Assembly: GCA_003354055.1 (NCBI GenBank)
Contig: PIVQ01000436.1
Location: 1 to 6,371, forward strand
Direction of reading: 5' to 3'
From: Desulfobacteraceae bacterium
Lineage (GTDB): Bacteria > Desulfobacterota > Desulfobacteria > Desulfobacterales > Desulfobacteraceae
Length of the DNA: 6,371 nucleotides
Part shown: positions 1 through 6,203 of the stretch, in pieces
How the letters are laid out: each line of letters starts with the position of its first letter
Position numbering within the stretch: the first letter of the stretch is position 1
The notes under the pieces: generated by a model
What the model saw: the letters and a program-made list of their open reading frames with translations, nothing else
The model's database searches: none
What the model was told of the DNA's origin: nothing
Translations under genes and position numbers: made by a program

Positions 1-1299
1 ATACGTTTTTTCAGGACGATTCTGGGCAATAGGATTAACAAAAAGACTTCTATTCTTATATAAGACAGGATTTCCATCTATGTTCGCTTCAAAGTCCAAA
101 TCTTTTCTAACGACACCATCTCCGCAAGCCAGGGGAAAAATTTCCGGAACTAAAGGGGCAACTGAATGACCAAGAACATCTTTTCCCGGTTTACCCAATA
201 CATGGGGTGTGATTCTTGCCAGGGTTGTTCCCTTTTTTACCGATGGTGGGAACTCATTTTGAGTATTTTCAAAGGTTACTGAGGAATCAGTATCAAAGAA
301 AAACTCAATGACTTCATCACTTGATTGAGTGGGTGGAACACCCTCGGCAATTTTAAGTTTTGAACCTGCATCAGATTCATCTAAAAAGGTCTGTATTAGT
401 GCGTTACTGCACACACCGAATCTGATACCATTTAATTTTAACCAGTTATGAAAGTGGTTGATATCTACTTTTTCAAACGAGTCTTTTATCCTATGAATAT
501 ATGCAACCATCTTATCTTTAGACACAGAGAGTTCGAACAATTTATTTAATCGTTTGTTTGAACTTATTTCTGAATTATACCGGGATACAGCTTTCTCAAG
601 AGAAAGCCTCTCTTTTTCAAGGTGTTTTTGAATTTTTAATATCTGAAAAACTTGATTTTCAGTTAGTTTAAAACGTTCTTGAAAAATTTCACCTAGATAC
701 TTTTTTTGTCCGGATTTTAAATCATCTTTTTGAATTTTTAAGGCCTGGTTCAACTGTTCAATTGAAATCATCTCTTTTTTTACAGCAATGGCACCAAACC
801 GCATATTTATTGTCATTTTTTCTATTTCAGAAGTCGCAATATCATTCATTGCCTGCTCAAGAAGGTGATCCTGAATTCTATCCTGTGTCAGCAATATTGC
901 AGTTTTATTTGCCAGAGTAATATCTTTATTCTCAAGCAGAATATCGCCTAATTTTTTACTCTTCTGAGTTTTTTTGAAATAGGCCGTTTGAAAATTAAGA
1001 GCCTTTTCTACAGCCTCCAAATTTACAAAATGATTGTTTACGCCAAGTTCCCCGAACCTCTTATCCAGCATTTTTATCATTAACTGTTTTCTAATAGCGA
1101 ATAAAAAATCAATTTGTTCCCGAGGAAGTATGTTGTCTTCTATGAAAATTTTTAGAACCGAGTAACCGGAATCTTTTTGATATTGTTCTATAAGCCGGGA
1201 TAAAATTTTTTGTTCCTGATTAGTCGTGATAAATTTGCAGTTAACAGCTAGTCTAATAAGGTCTTGATTCTCTTTTTGTATATCAGTTATGCGGGTCAT
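1..1299 (-). CDS. FapA-like (DUF342) protein with repeat-rich N-terminus, 3' end cut by window edge
   Basis: I translated an uninterrupted frame of 433 codons from ATG at 1299 to the window edge; the C-terminus is missing. Residues about 313-400 match the FapA/DUF342 core: KLKIAEGVPP, then VKKGTTLARITP and GKPGKDVLG, followed by ACGDGVV. This corresponds to the family pattern of an IAEG..P strand followed by a GKPG-x-DV-x-G turn. The first 230 residues are not typical of short FapA proteins. They carry about six degenerate copies of a 23-residue unit (near 17, 49, 82, 117, 168 and 202), best seen as LGDILLENKDIT and LGEIFQERFKLT, each ending in a helix that finishes with Q. The units resemble the small helical motifs in the N-domains of type II secretion/MshE ATPases. 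Residues about 225-255 are charged and may be coiled coil. DUF342 proteins have been linked to flagellar assembly and cell-surface polymers, but the role here is unknown. The start is supported by GAAGG about 10 nt upstream. An in-frame stop at 1327-1329 excludes a longer N-terminus. Confidence 0.85.
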   Translation of the reverse strand, partial: MTRITDIQKENQDLIRLAVNCKFITTNQEQKILSRLIEQYQKDSGYSVLKIFIEDNILPREQIDFLFAIRKQLMIKMLDKRFGELGVNNHFVNLEAVEKALNFQTAYFKKTQKSKKLGDILLENKDITLANKTAILLTQDRIQDHLLEQAMNDIATSEIEKMTINMRFGAIAVKKEMISIEQLNQALKIQKDDLKSGQKKYLGEIFQERFKLTENQVFQILKIQKHLEKERLSLEKAVSRYNSEISSNKRLNKLFELSVSKDKMVAYIHRIKDSFEKVDINHFHNWLKLNGIRFGVCSNALIQTFLDESDAGSKLKIAEGVPPTQSSDEVIEFFFDTDSSVTFENTQNEFPPSVKKGTTLARITPHVLGKPGKDVLGHSVAPLVPEIFPLACGDGVVRKDLDFEANIDGNPVLYKNRSLFVNPIAQNRPEKTY

Positions 1300-1325
1300 A
1301 CTTTTTAAACCTTCATAGCTAAAAT

Positions 1326-1331
1326 TTTATA
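1326..1331 (-). promoter_or_regulatory. Weak candidate -10 box for the FapA-like gene
   Basis: On the minus strand TATAAA lies 27 nt upstream of the ATG at 1299, followed by a short leader containing GAAGG. No good -35 hexamer sits 16-18 bp further upstream, only a T-run. Because it lies between the truncated membrane ORF and this gene, it could let the FapA-like gene be expressed despite the disruption upstream. This call rests on one hexamer in AT-rich DNA. Confidence 0.25.
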
Positions 1332-1346
1332 GCGCAACACTTGAAT

Positions 1347-1574
1347 TTAAAAAACAACATCTATCTTGATATCCTTACGATTTAAAGGATATAGCAGCCA
1401 AAAAATTATGGCCACAACAAACAATGAGAGAATAGTATCAGAAACTTTATTTAGTAATTTGATAGATATTATAAAAGATAAAATTATTAAAAACAATGCA
1501 ATGCAAAAAACACCTGCAAGTGATGGAATAATTTCAGATTCTTGAGGAAAGAAAAACCACCTTTTCCCATGCAC
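1347..1574 (-). pseudogene. Two-helix membrane ORF, probably the 3' remnant of a disrupted gene
   Basis: The open frame has 75 codons with a GTG, not ATG, as its first possible start. Two hydrophobic segments are visible, at about residues 15-40 (AGVFCIALFLIILSFIISI) and 45-62 (ILSLFVVAIIFWLLYPL), followed by a short charged tail. Residues 1-14 are the antisense translation of a copied CBS-gene fragment that begins at 1531. The native sequence therefore starts only at about residue 15, and no ribosome binding site precedes the GTG. The gene reads in the same direction as the FapA-like gene 47 nt downstream, so it may be the last part of a membrane protein that once preceded it in an operon and lost its 5' end. 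It could instead be a chance ORF, since AT-rich DNA easily gives hydrophobic frames. I recognise no family. Confidence 0.4.
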
Positions 1575-1654
1575 ACAGAGATGCCATTGTGGTGGATGCA
1601 GCGAGCGATTTTAAAACCCTTGAACCCTGCTACAACAGATTAATTTAAAAACTA
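1531..1654 (+). pseudogene. Degenerate partial copy of the CBS-domain gene
   Basis: This stretch aligns directly with 3458-3610 inside the CBS gene on the same strand. I count 117 identities in 123 aligned bases (about 95%), one 30-bp deletion and one inserted A. The deletion removes the equivalent of 3543-3572, in frame, taking out ten codons (GKITMIDIFK, residues 57-66 of the parent). Both of its ends carry TTTTAAA, which suggests slippage or recombination between short direct repeats. In the parental frame the copy reads FQILEERKTTFSHAHRD and onward, ending in NRLI and a TAA at 1646-1648 created by the extra A. Five of the six substitutions change an amino acid, as expected of an unconstrained copy. 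There is no start codon, promoter or ribosome binding site. A possible weaker continuation lies at about 1657-1683 (frame reading GTITLQVVDL), loosely like the start of the second CBS domain, but I would not rely on it. Confidence 0.9.
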
Positions 1655-1974
1655 ACAGGGTACGATCACCTTGCAGGTGGTGGACCTTGATTGATTTTTC
1701 TATTGACTTCATTGGGATCGGCTGTTATGCATCATGTGTTGCACAACAAGCGACACCTATCGTTCTCCGATTCACTTTCTTTTTTTAATTTAGGATCGGG
1801 AACATAATAAATTGAGCAGAAATTGCGAAGCATTTTGGCTCATCTGTAAGGCGCATTAAAGGTATAATACTCAACGTATTAGGCCTTTGATGCAACGTAG
1901 CAGATGGTTCAAAAGACAATTAATTTCGTTCAACTAATTTGCTTTTCGATCCTTAAAAATAGAAATTTTCAACG
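1655..1974. other. AT-rich intergenic region upstream of the amidase gene
   Basis: I find no convincing gene here on either strand. A 22-codon frame at 1816-1884 (IAKHFGSSVRRIKGI) has a faint helix-turn-helix look, but it is closed by stops on both sides and is too short to call. A TATAAT sits at 1863-1868. There is no clear terminator, tRNA or repeat. The left end adjoins the decayed CBS copy, so part of this region may be debris of the same rearrangement. Confidence 0.5.
1863..1868 (+). promoter_or_regulatory. Candidate -10 box upstream of the amidase gene
   Basis: A perfect TATAAT occurs about 130 nt upstream of the chosen amidase start. The best upstream match, TTGGCT at 1835-1840, would leave a 22-bp spacer, which is too long, and the 17-bp position holds only TCATCT. 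There is no extended TGn motif. It could drive the amidase gene, but with no proper -35 it would be weak or need an activator. Confidence 0.3.
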
Positions 1975-1982
1975 ATGAAAAA

Positions 1983-1988
1983 AGGAGG
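1983..1988 (+). promoter_or_regulatory. Ribosome binding site that sets the amidase start
   Basis: A strong Shine-Dalgarno sequence, AGGAGG, lies 7 nt before the ATG at 1996. The longer in-frame ATG at 1975 would place this motif inside the coding sequence as codons 3-5 and has no comparable site upstream of itself. This favours 1996 as the true start. Confidence 0.8.
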
Positions 1989-1995
1989 GAATGGA

Positions 1996-3123
1996 ATGTT
2001 TTTAGATTTACGATCAGCGGTTTTTAATATTCTGGGCTGTCAAAAGAGAAAAGCACTTATCCTGGGGTTGATGTTAGTCATTTTGTTGTCAGGCCTAACC
2101 GGACACAGTGAAGGTTGCACAATCTTTCTTCTAAATGGCAGTGATCGGCAGATTGTGGCCAAAAATCATGATTTCATGGCACCGGATGGATTTTTGATTA
2201 CCAATAAACGCAATATGTCGAAAACCGCGTTGATATATCTAGGGCAAAAACCTATAAAACCAGCTCAATGGACGTCCAAATTCGGAAGCGTCACCCAAAA
2301 TCAGTATGGCCGTGAGCTGCCGTATGGAGGAATCAATGAAGCCGGACTGGTGGTGGAGATGTTAATGATGCCCAAAACAATATATCCAACCCAAAGTAAA
2401 GCACCGACGATTTCTCAGCTTCAATGGGTCCAGTATCAGTTGGACAACTACGCTGGCGTTAGGGACGTTTTGGAAAATCTTGATAAAATCAAAATACGTC
2501 CGACCCCCAAAGCACCGGGGCTACATTATTTCATTGCAGATCGAACCGGTGAATGTATAATTGTAGAGTTCATTAATGGTCAAGTCACACTTTATCAAGG
2601 TGATTCCATGCCATACAAAATTTTGACCAACAGTCCTTATTCCCAGTGCCTTGAATCTTTAAAGAACGGGCATCCACCGAAAAAAGATGGCTGGCAATCG
2701 GATGAACGATTTATCCGGACAGCCAAGATATTGGAAAAGTTTGATCCGGATAAGGCGGATGCCACACTTGAATTCGCGTTTACCACATTGAGCCAGATTA
2801 AATGGCAGGCCCCAAACCAATGGACTCTGGCTTATGATTTAACAAACCGCCGGATATATTTTCGGCCGAAAAATGCCAAATTCCTCCGGTTCATCGATTT
2901 GGAAGGCCTTGATTTCAACTGTGCCACCCCGGTTCAGGCGATAAATATTGATGGAGATATACCCGGTGATGCTGCGGATGCCATAATTGAATATAATAGC
3001 CAACTCAATAGAGACCTCATCAAGAGTACGCTTAGTTCATTCTCTTTAGGGCCGGAAGCCGGCGCAGCCGTATTCAATCACCGAACAAGGTATCTTGAAG
3101 AGGCAATCCAGTGCCGCAAATAG
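1996..3123 (+). CDS. Exported choloylglycine hydrolase/penicillin V acylase-family amidase
   Basis: This is a 375-residue Ntn hydrolase of the linear amide C-N hydrolase family, which cleaves N-acyl amide bonds (bile salts, penicillin V and, in some Gram-negative members, acyl-homoserine lactones). Residues 1-19 are charged, then ALILGLMLVILLSGL forms a signal-peptide core. Cleavage after SEG would free Cys41, the expected N-terminal nucleophile (CTIFLLN). The KNHD motif follows, with Asp59 at the family's conserved Asp position and Lys56 where bile salt hydrolases have Arg. GGINEAGLVVEML, the strand LHYFIADRTGE, LTNSP with the oxyanion-type Asn212, and ERFIRTA with the conserved Arg all fit. 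The C-terminal WTLAYDLTNRRIYFR and FIDLEGLDF are also typical. The length is normal for the family plus a signal peptide. An alternative ATG at 1975 adds seven residues. The gene stands alone, and the enzyme probably acts in the periplasm. The substrate cannot be read from the sequence. Confidence 0.9.
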   Translation: MFLDLRSAVFNILGCQKRKALILGLMLVILLSGLTGHSEGCTIFLLNGSDRQIVAKNHDFMAPDGFLITNKRNMSKTALIYLGQKPIKPAQWTSKFGSVTQNQYGRELPYGGINEAGLVVEMLMMPKTIYPTQSKAPTISQLQWVQYQLDNYAGVRDVLENLDKIKIRPTPKAPGLHYFIADRTGECIIVEFINGQVTLYQGDSMPYKILTNSPYSQCLESLKNGHPPKKDGWQSDERFIRTAKILEKFDPDKADATLEFAFTTLSQIKWQAPNQWTLAYDLTNRRIYFRPKNAKFLRFIDLEGLDFNCATPVQAINIDGDIPGDAADAIIEYNSQLNRDLIKSTLSSFSLGPEAGAAVFNHRTRYLEEAIQCRK

Positions 3124-3219
3124 AAGATTGATATACTGATAAAATTCAATCGTAGACCTGAAACTGGTGCGCAATCTAAATAATATTGAACATATAATCA
3201 GGACTTTTTCCCTGTGTAA

Positions 3220-3237
3220 TTTCAAATCAATTTGAAA
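3220..3237. repeat. Short AT-rich inverted repeat between the amidase and CBS genes
   Basis: TTTCAAAT, two bases, then ATTTGAAA form a perfect 8-bp inverted repeat about 45 bp upstream of the CBS-gene -35 box. It is too AT-rich and too tightly spaced for a good RNA terminator, and no T-run follows. It could be a dimeric regulator site, or it could be chance in AT-rich DNA. Confidence 0.3.
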
Positions 3238-3282
3238 CTATGATTTAATTGTGCTGTCCCTGGCGCAACCAAAGACAATTGC

Positions 3283-3311
3283 TTGACAGCGATTCATAAG
3301 CTTTCTATAAA
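3283..3311 (+). promoter_or_regulatory. Sigma70-type promoter for the CBS-domain gene
   Basis: TTGACA at 3283-3288 is followed by exactly 17 bp and TATAAA at 3306-3311. This is a full consensus -35 and a one-mismatch -10 at the ideal spacing. Transcription would begin near 3318, giving a leader of roughly 55 nt before the ATG at 3375. The strength suggests constitutive, fairly high expression of the CBS protein, independent of the amidase gene upstream. Confidence 0.75.
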
Positions 3312-3374
3312 TATATCTATTATCTGGCTGATTGATTCAAATGACCTTCAAATCTCAAGTAAAAGAGAGGCAGT

Positions 3375-3914
3375 ATGAAAAATATCCTGGCCAAAGATGT
3401 GATGATTCCGGTTTCCAATTACGTGACGATCAAAGAGGACAGCAGCCTGTTCGATTTATTTCAGATTCTTGAGGAAAAAAAAACCACCTCTTCCCATGCA
3501 CACAGAGATGCCATTGTGGTGGATGCTGCGGGCGATTTTAAAGGAAAAATCACCATGATTGATATTTTTAAAGCCCTTGAACCCAGCTACAACAGATTAT
3601 TTAAAAACTATCGGGACGGTACGCTGACCAAAGAATCTGTTTTAAATGCGGCAAAGGATATTGGGCTGTGGCTGGAACCCATGAAAAATGTCTGTGAAAG
3701 AGGAAGGGGAATCACTGTTGCCGAGGTCATGCACGTGCCCGACGATGCAGATTTCATCCAGGAAGAGGACTCCCTTGAAAAGGCGCTACATGAATATGTG
3801 ATGGGAATTCACCAGCCCCTGATAGTAAAGAATGGAGATCAAGTGACCGGTATCTTACGTTTCGGCGATTTATTTGAAATTGTCCGGAAACAGATGCTGG
3901 CCTGCCCCATTTAA
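3375..3914 (+). CDS. Stand-alone two-CBS-domain protein
   Basis: This is a 179-residue soluble protein made almost only of a CBS (Bateman) pair. CBS1 covers about residues 5-68, starting AKDVMIP and ending in GKITMIDIFKAL. CBS2 covers about 113-172, starting TVAEVMHVP and ending in VTGILRFGDLFEIV. A helical linker of about 45 residues (70-112) joins them. Such pairs usually bind adenine nucleotides or S-adenosylmethionine and report energy state to a partner. No enzyme or transporter domain is attached, so any partner must be separate and is not evident here. GAGAGG lies 4 nt before the ATG. It forms its own unit between a strong promoter and a strong terminator. The coding sequence contains a run of nine A at 3475-3483, a possible slippage site. 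Part of the gene is repeated, in decayed form, at 1531-1654. Confidence 0.88.
   Translation: MKNILAKDVMIPVSNYVTIKEDSSLFDLFQILEEKKTTSSHAHRDAIVVDAAGDFKGKITMIDIFKALEPSYNRLFKNYRDGTLTKESVLNAAKDIGLWLEPMKNVCERGRGITVAEVMHVPDDADFIQEEDSLEKALHEYVMGIHQPLIVKNGDQVTGILRFGDLFEIVRKQMLACPI
3458..3610 (+). repeat. Source segment of the degenerate copy at 1531-1654
   Basis: This part of the CBS gene (residues about 29-79) is the intact counterpart of the truncated copy 1.9 kb to the left, in the same orientation at about 95% identity. The two form imperfect direct repeats flanking the amidase gene. Homologous recombination between them would delete the amidase gene along with the 5' end of the CBS gene and its promoter. 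Confidence 0.85.
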
Positions 3915-3933
3915 ATAAATTAATGACACTTCA

Positions 3934-3979
3934 TCCGGGCTAACCGCTTGATAAAACCAGTGGATAGCCCGGACTTTTT
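3934..3979 (+). terminator. Intrinsic terminator after the CBS gene
   Basis: TCCGGGCTA at 3934-3942 pairs perfectly with TAGCCCGGA at 3965-3973. The stem can continue past an A-A mismatch with CC/GG and GCT/AGT (one G-U pair), leaving a loop of about 10 nt. A TTTTT run at 3975-3979 follows after one C. It lies 20 nt after the CBS stop codon and 2 nt before the stop of the convergent methyltransferase gene. Read on the minus strand, the hairpin is not followed by a U-run, so it should serve mainly the plus strand, though the stem may also stop leftward transcripts weakly. Confidence 0.88.
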
Positions 3980-3980
3980 A

Positions 3981-5399
3981 TTATCTTTCCCCTAAAAAGA
4001 CCTCACCCTTGGCCAGAATATCTTCTTGATCCTCAGGCAAAACCAGATGCTTGAGAAGTTCGCAGGTTTTATCCTTTAAGACCTTTGCAGCCGGTGGCTC
4101 CCCCTGGGATCGCCATTTATCCAGAGACGTATAGGGCCAGATGTTGCTGGAAAACTGGGAGGATTTAAAGTTCTGGGCTGTCAGGCCGGACATGAGATAA
4201 TTTCCTCCGGGTCCCATCTGGGAGATATCGGAAAATCCCACCATGTCATCATCTATGGAAAACCCTGTGGAAAAGGTTTTTGACTGGCAGATGACATCAT
4301 CGGCGTAAACCACAAGCTCAGGCGAAAAGACCAGGGAATCAAAACTGCCGCCCACAAACGGCACCATGCCCACCTTACCAAGGCAGCTTGTAATATGATT
4401 GGTGCACAGGGTGGTGGAGGATAAAAGATCTGCCCCCCAGCCGTTACTGCTGCCGGATGTGCCGCAGTGGGGGATATTGTAGGAAGAGATCATTTCCGCA
4501 CAGGCCAGGTTCAGCAGCAGGGTGTGGGGGGAGTAGAAACTGCCGGCCTGCTTCATATCAAAGGCAGCGGGCAGACTCCCGAGGATAATGGGTGCCCCTT
4601 GCCTTACCAATTGACTGTAGACAAGTCCTGCCAGTAACTCTGCCGTCAGTACCACTAGGGTGCCGGCAGGAGTTATGGGACATGTGGCCCCGGACATGCC
4701 GTAGTTTGAAAAAATAAGGGGAAGCCCTCGTTCAATAGCGGCATCCATCTTCATGGTTGTTTCCGCATTCAATACAAGGGGGGTGATCGGGTTGAGATAG
4801 GGAATGAGAAAAGGATGGTCAGCCATATCCGGGCAAAGATGGCCTGCAAGATCCAGGGCCGGAACAAACCCGTCCCAATCGGAAATCAGCATCAGAATGG
4901 GCTTGGTGGTATTGGCGATCATCTCCAGTACACCGTAGCTGTCTGCCTTATCCGCAGGCATATCCTGAATAACACCAGGAGTCGACAAAAAATCAAACCC
5001 TTTAAGATTGTTGCTCAAACCGGCGGCAGCCGACATGTGATCACGGCAAAACGCAGAAATCTCTCCGGTAAATGGATCCTGATAATGAAGGTTTGTCACC
5101 CCGACACCAAAGACAGGCTGCTTCATGCCTGTTCCGTCAAGTTCAAAACCGGGGTTCCCCAGCCGGTCATAGACGTTTATGTTAGACGGCGCCGCATCAA
5201 TGGCCCATTGAACAAGCTCTTCAGGTATACGGATCCGCCCGTCATCCCGGGAACTTCCGATGGCCTTTTCAAAAAGGTCTCTGGCCTTGGGATCATCAAC
5301 TGCAATCCCTGTTTCACTAAGAACTTTCAGTGCATCTGCATGAACTTTTGCGATCTGCTCAGGGGTCATAACCTGAATTTTCGGCCGGACATCTAACAT
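3981..5399 (-). CDS. MttB-superfamily methylamine methyltransferase without pyrrolysine
   Basis: This 472-residue protein belongs to the trimethylamine methyltransferase (MttB/COG5598) superfamily, whose members pass a methyl group from a methylated amine to a corrinoid protein. Family marks include MTPEQIAKVHADALKVLSETG near the N-terminus (11-31), YLNPITPL (201-208), GMSGATCPITPAG (234-246), GAPIILGS (268-275), HCGTSGSSNGWGADL (311-325) and GPGGNYLMSGLTAQN (397-410). The length is close to classical MttB (about 495). The frame has no internal TAG, so no pyrrolysine is encoded. Non-Pyl members with known function act on quaternary amines such as glycine betaine, proline betaine or carnitine, which makes that class likely here. 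The substrate itself is not determined. A GTG at 5450 would add 17 residues, but AGGAGA lies 9 nt before the ATG at 5399. It is the last gene of a minus-strand group after the GntR regulator (62-nt gap). No corrinoid protein gene is in the window. Confidence 0.9.
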   Translation of the reverse strand: MLDVRPKIQVMTPEQIAKVHADALKVLSETGIAVDDPKARDLFEKAIGSSRDDGRIRIPEELVQWAIDAAPSNINVYDRLGNPGFELDGTGMKQPVFGVGVTNLHYQDPFTGEISAFCRDHMSAAAGLSNNLKGFDFLSTPGVIQDMPADKADSYGVLEMIANTTKPILMLISDWDGFVPALDLAGHLCPDMADHPFLIPYLNPITPLVLNAETTMKMDAAIERGLPLIFSNYGMSGATCPITPAGTLVVLTAELLAGLVYSQLVRQGAPIILGSLPAAFDMKQAGSFYSPHTLLLNLACAEMISSYNIPHCGTSGSSNGWGADLLSSTTLCTNHITSCLGKVGMVPFVGGSFDSLVFSPELVVYADDVICQSKTFSTGFSIDDDMVGFSDISQMGPGGNYLMSGLTAQNFKSSQFSSNIWPYTSLDKWRSQGEPPAAKVLKDKTCELLKHLVLPEDQEDILAKGEVFLGER

Positions 5400-5408
5400 G
5401 ATTGAAAG

Positions 5409-5414
5409 TCTCCT
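5409..5414 (-). promoter_or_regulatory. Ribosome binding site that sets the methyltransferase start
   Basis: AGGAGA on the minus strand sits 9 nt upstream of the ATG at 5399. It falls inside the reading frame if the upstream GTG at 5450 is used. The first residues after 5399 (MLDVRPKIQVMTPEQ) match the usual start of the family, whereas the 17-residue extension is rich in Arg and looks like untranslated leader. Confidence 0.75.
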
Positions 5415-5461
5415 GTTTTTGCAACGGTAGGGTGAACGCGCCGTAATCACGGGCTTAAGGG

Positions 5462-6130
5462 TTATACAGACAGATAATCGCTGGGGTAAAGCCGTTCCAG
5501 ATCAATGCCGCTCACCGAACTTGCCAGGTGATGCTTCATGGCGTCTCCTGCGGCCTGGGCATTGTTATTTTCCATAAATTCTAATATCTCCAGGTGTTCC
5601 GTAGGAGAAAGGTTGCTGGCATCTATCAGTTGAAAGAAAGGATCAAAAAGAATCAGGTAAATGGTTGTTTTCTGAAGCAACTCTTTTACGTAGTGAACCA
5701 GCACCTGGTTGCTTGACTTCTCCACAATTTTCAAATGAAATGCATCGTTTATCTCGTAATACCCCTGAAGTTCCCTTGCACGGCATAACGCCTCCTCCTT
5801 TTCAACAAGATCCTTTAGTTCCCTGTAATCAGAAGGAGTAAGATGGGGCTGGGCCAGGGTAACGGCCATCTGCTCCAGCTGGGCTCTGACCTGGAAGGCC
5901 TGGTTGATCTCCACCAGGGTCGGGCTGACCACAGACACCCCTTTATTGGGCACATGCTCGGCCAATCCCTCATAAACCAGGCGTTTAATTGCACCTTTTA
6001 CCGTTGCCCGGCTCATATCCAGGCTTTTAGACAGGGGAACCTCTTTAAGTTTGCTTCCCTTTTTTATATAGCCTTTGCTGATGGCTTGCTTTATCTTGTT
6101 ATATGCCTGATCTTCCTGGGTAACTACCAT
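5462..6130 (-). CDS. GntR-family regulator, FadR/FCD subgroup
   Basis: This is a 222-residue transcription factor. Residues about 8-70 form the winged helix of GntR proteins, with the recognition region LSKSLDMSRATVKGAIKRLVYEGLAEHVPNKG in register with the family. Residues about 75-205 form the all-helical FCD ligand domain. Its usual metal or ligand site can be traced to Asn128 (where many members have Asp), His132 in NDAFH, His179 in EHLEIL and His201 in MKHHL. The length is normal. It lies between a transporter ATPase gene and the methyltransferase gene on the same strand, so it probably controls this catabolic cluster in response to the substrate or a breakdown product. Many FCD regulators are repressors relieved by ligand, but the direction here is not shown. 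The ATG at 6130 has only a distant GGAG (13 nt), suggesting modest translation. I saw no clear TGGT-N3-ACCA-type operator in the short gaps. Confidence 0.9.
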   Translation of the reverse strand: MVVTQEDQAYNKIKQAISKGYIKKGSKLKEVPLSKSLDMSRATVKGAIKRLVYEGLAEHVPNKGVSVVSPTLVEINQAFQVRAQLEQMAVTLAQPHLTPSDYRELKDLVEKEEALCRARELQGYYEINDAFHLKIVEKSSNQVLVHYVKELLQKTTIYLILFDPFFQLIDASNLSPTEHLEILEFMENNNAQAAGDAMKHHLASSVSGIDLERLYPSDYLSV

Positions 6131-6203
6131 TCTATATTATTCACTCCGCAATGCTTAACGCCGGTCGGGCACAAGTTTTTTTATAAGTCCGACAGGTCTT
6201 CGT

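Noticed and set aside
1657..1683. Possible continuation of the CBS copy (frame reading GTITLQVVDL)
   Set aside because: Similarity to the second CBS domain needs gaps and is far below the 95% identity of the preceding stretch, so it is not counted as part of the copy.
1816..1884. Short frame resembling a helix-turn-helix (IAKHFGSSVRRIKGI), possibly a transposase remnant
   Set aside because: Only 22 codons between two stops, with no matching terminal repeats or other transposase sequence nearby; chance similarity is as likely.
2035..2040. Lipobox-like ILGC near the amidase N-terminus
   Set aside because: It precedes the hydrophobic signal core instead of following it, so it cannot act as a lipoprotein cleavage site; the Cys before TIFLL is the catalytic one and lacks a lipobox.
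4815..5396. 193-codon open frame on the plus strand
   Set aside because: It lies wholly antisense to the well-supported methyltransferase gene, its translation is rich in Arg, His and Cys without any family pattern, and it has no plausible start context.
5400..5461. GTGA...TCAC half-sites upstream of the methyltransferase gene as a regulator operator
   Set aside because: Four-base arms with an 11-nt gap are expected by chance, and they do not match the usual GntR/FCD operator pattern.
6131..6203. GTCGG...CCGAC inverted repeat between the ABC ATPase and GntR genes as a terminator
   Set aside because: The stem is only 5 bp with a loop of about 20 nt, and the A/T-run lies inside the loop, not after the stem; it does not look like an intrinsic terminator.
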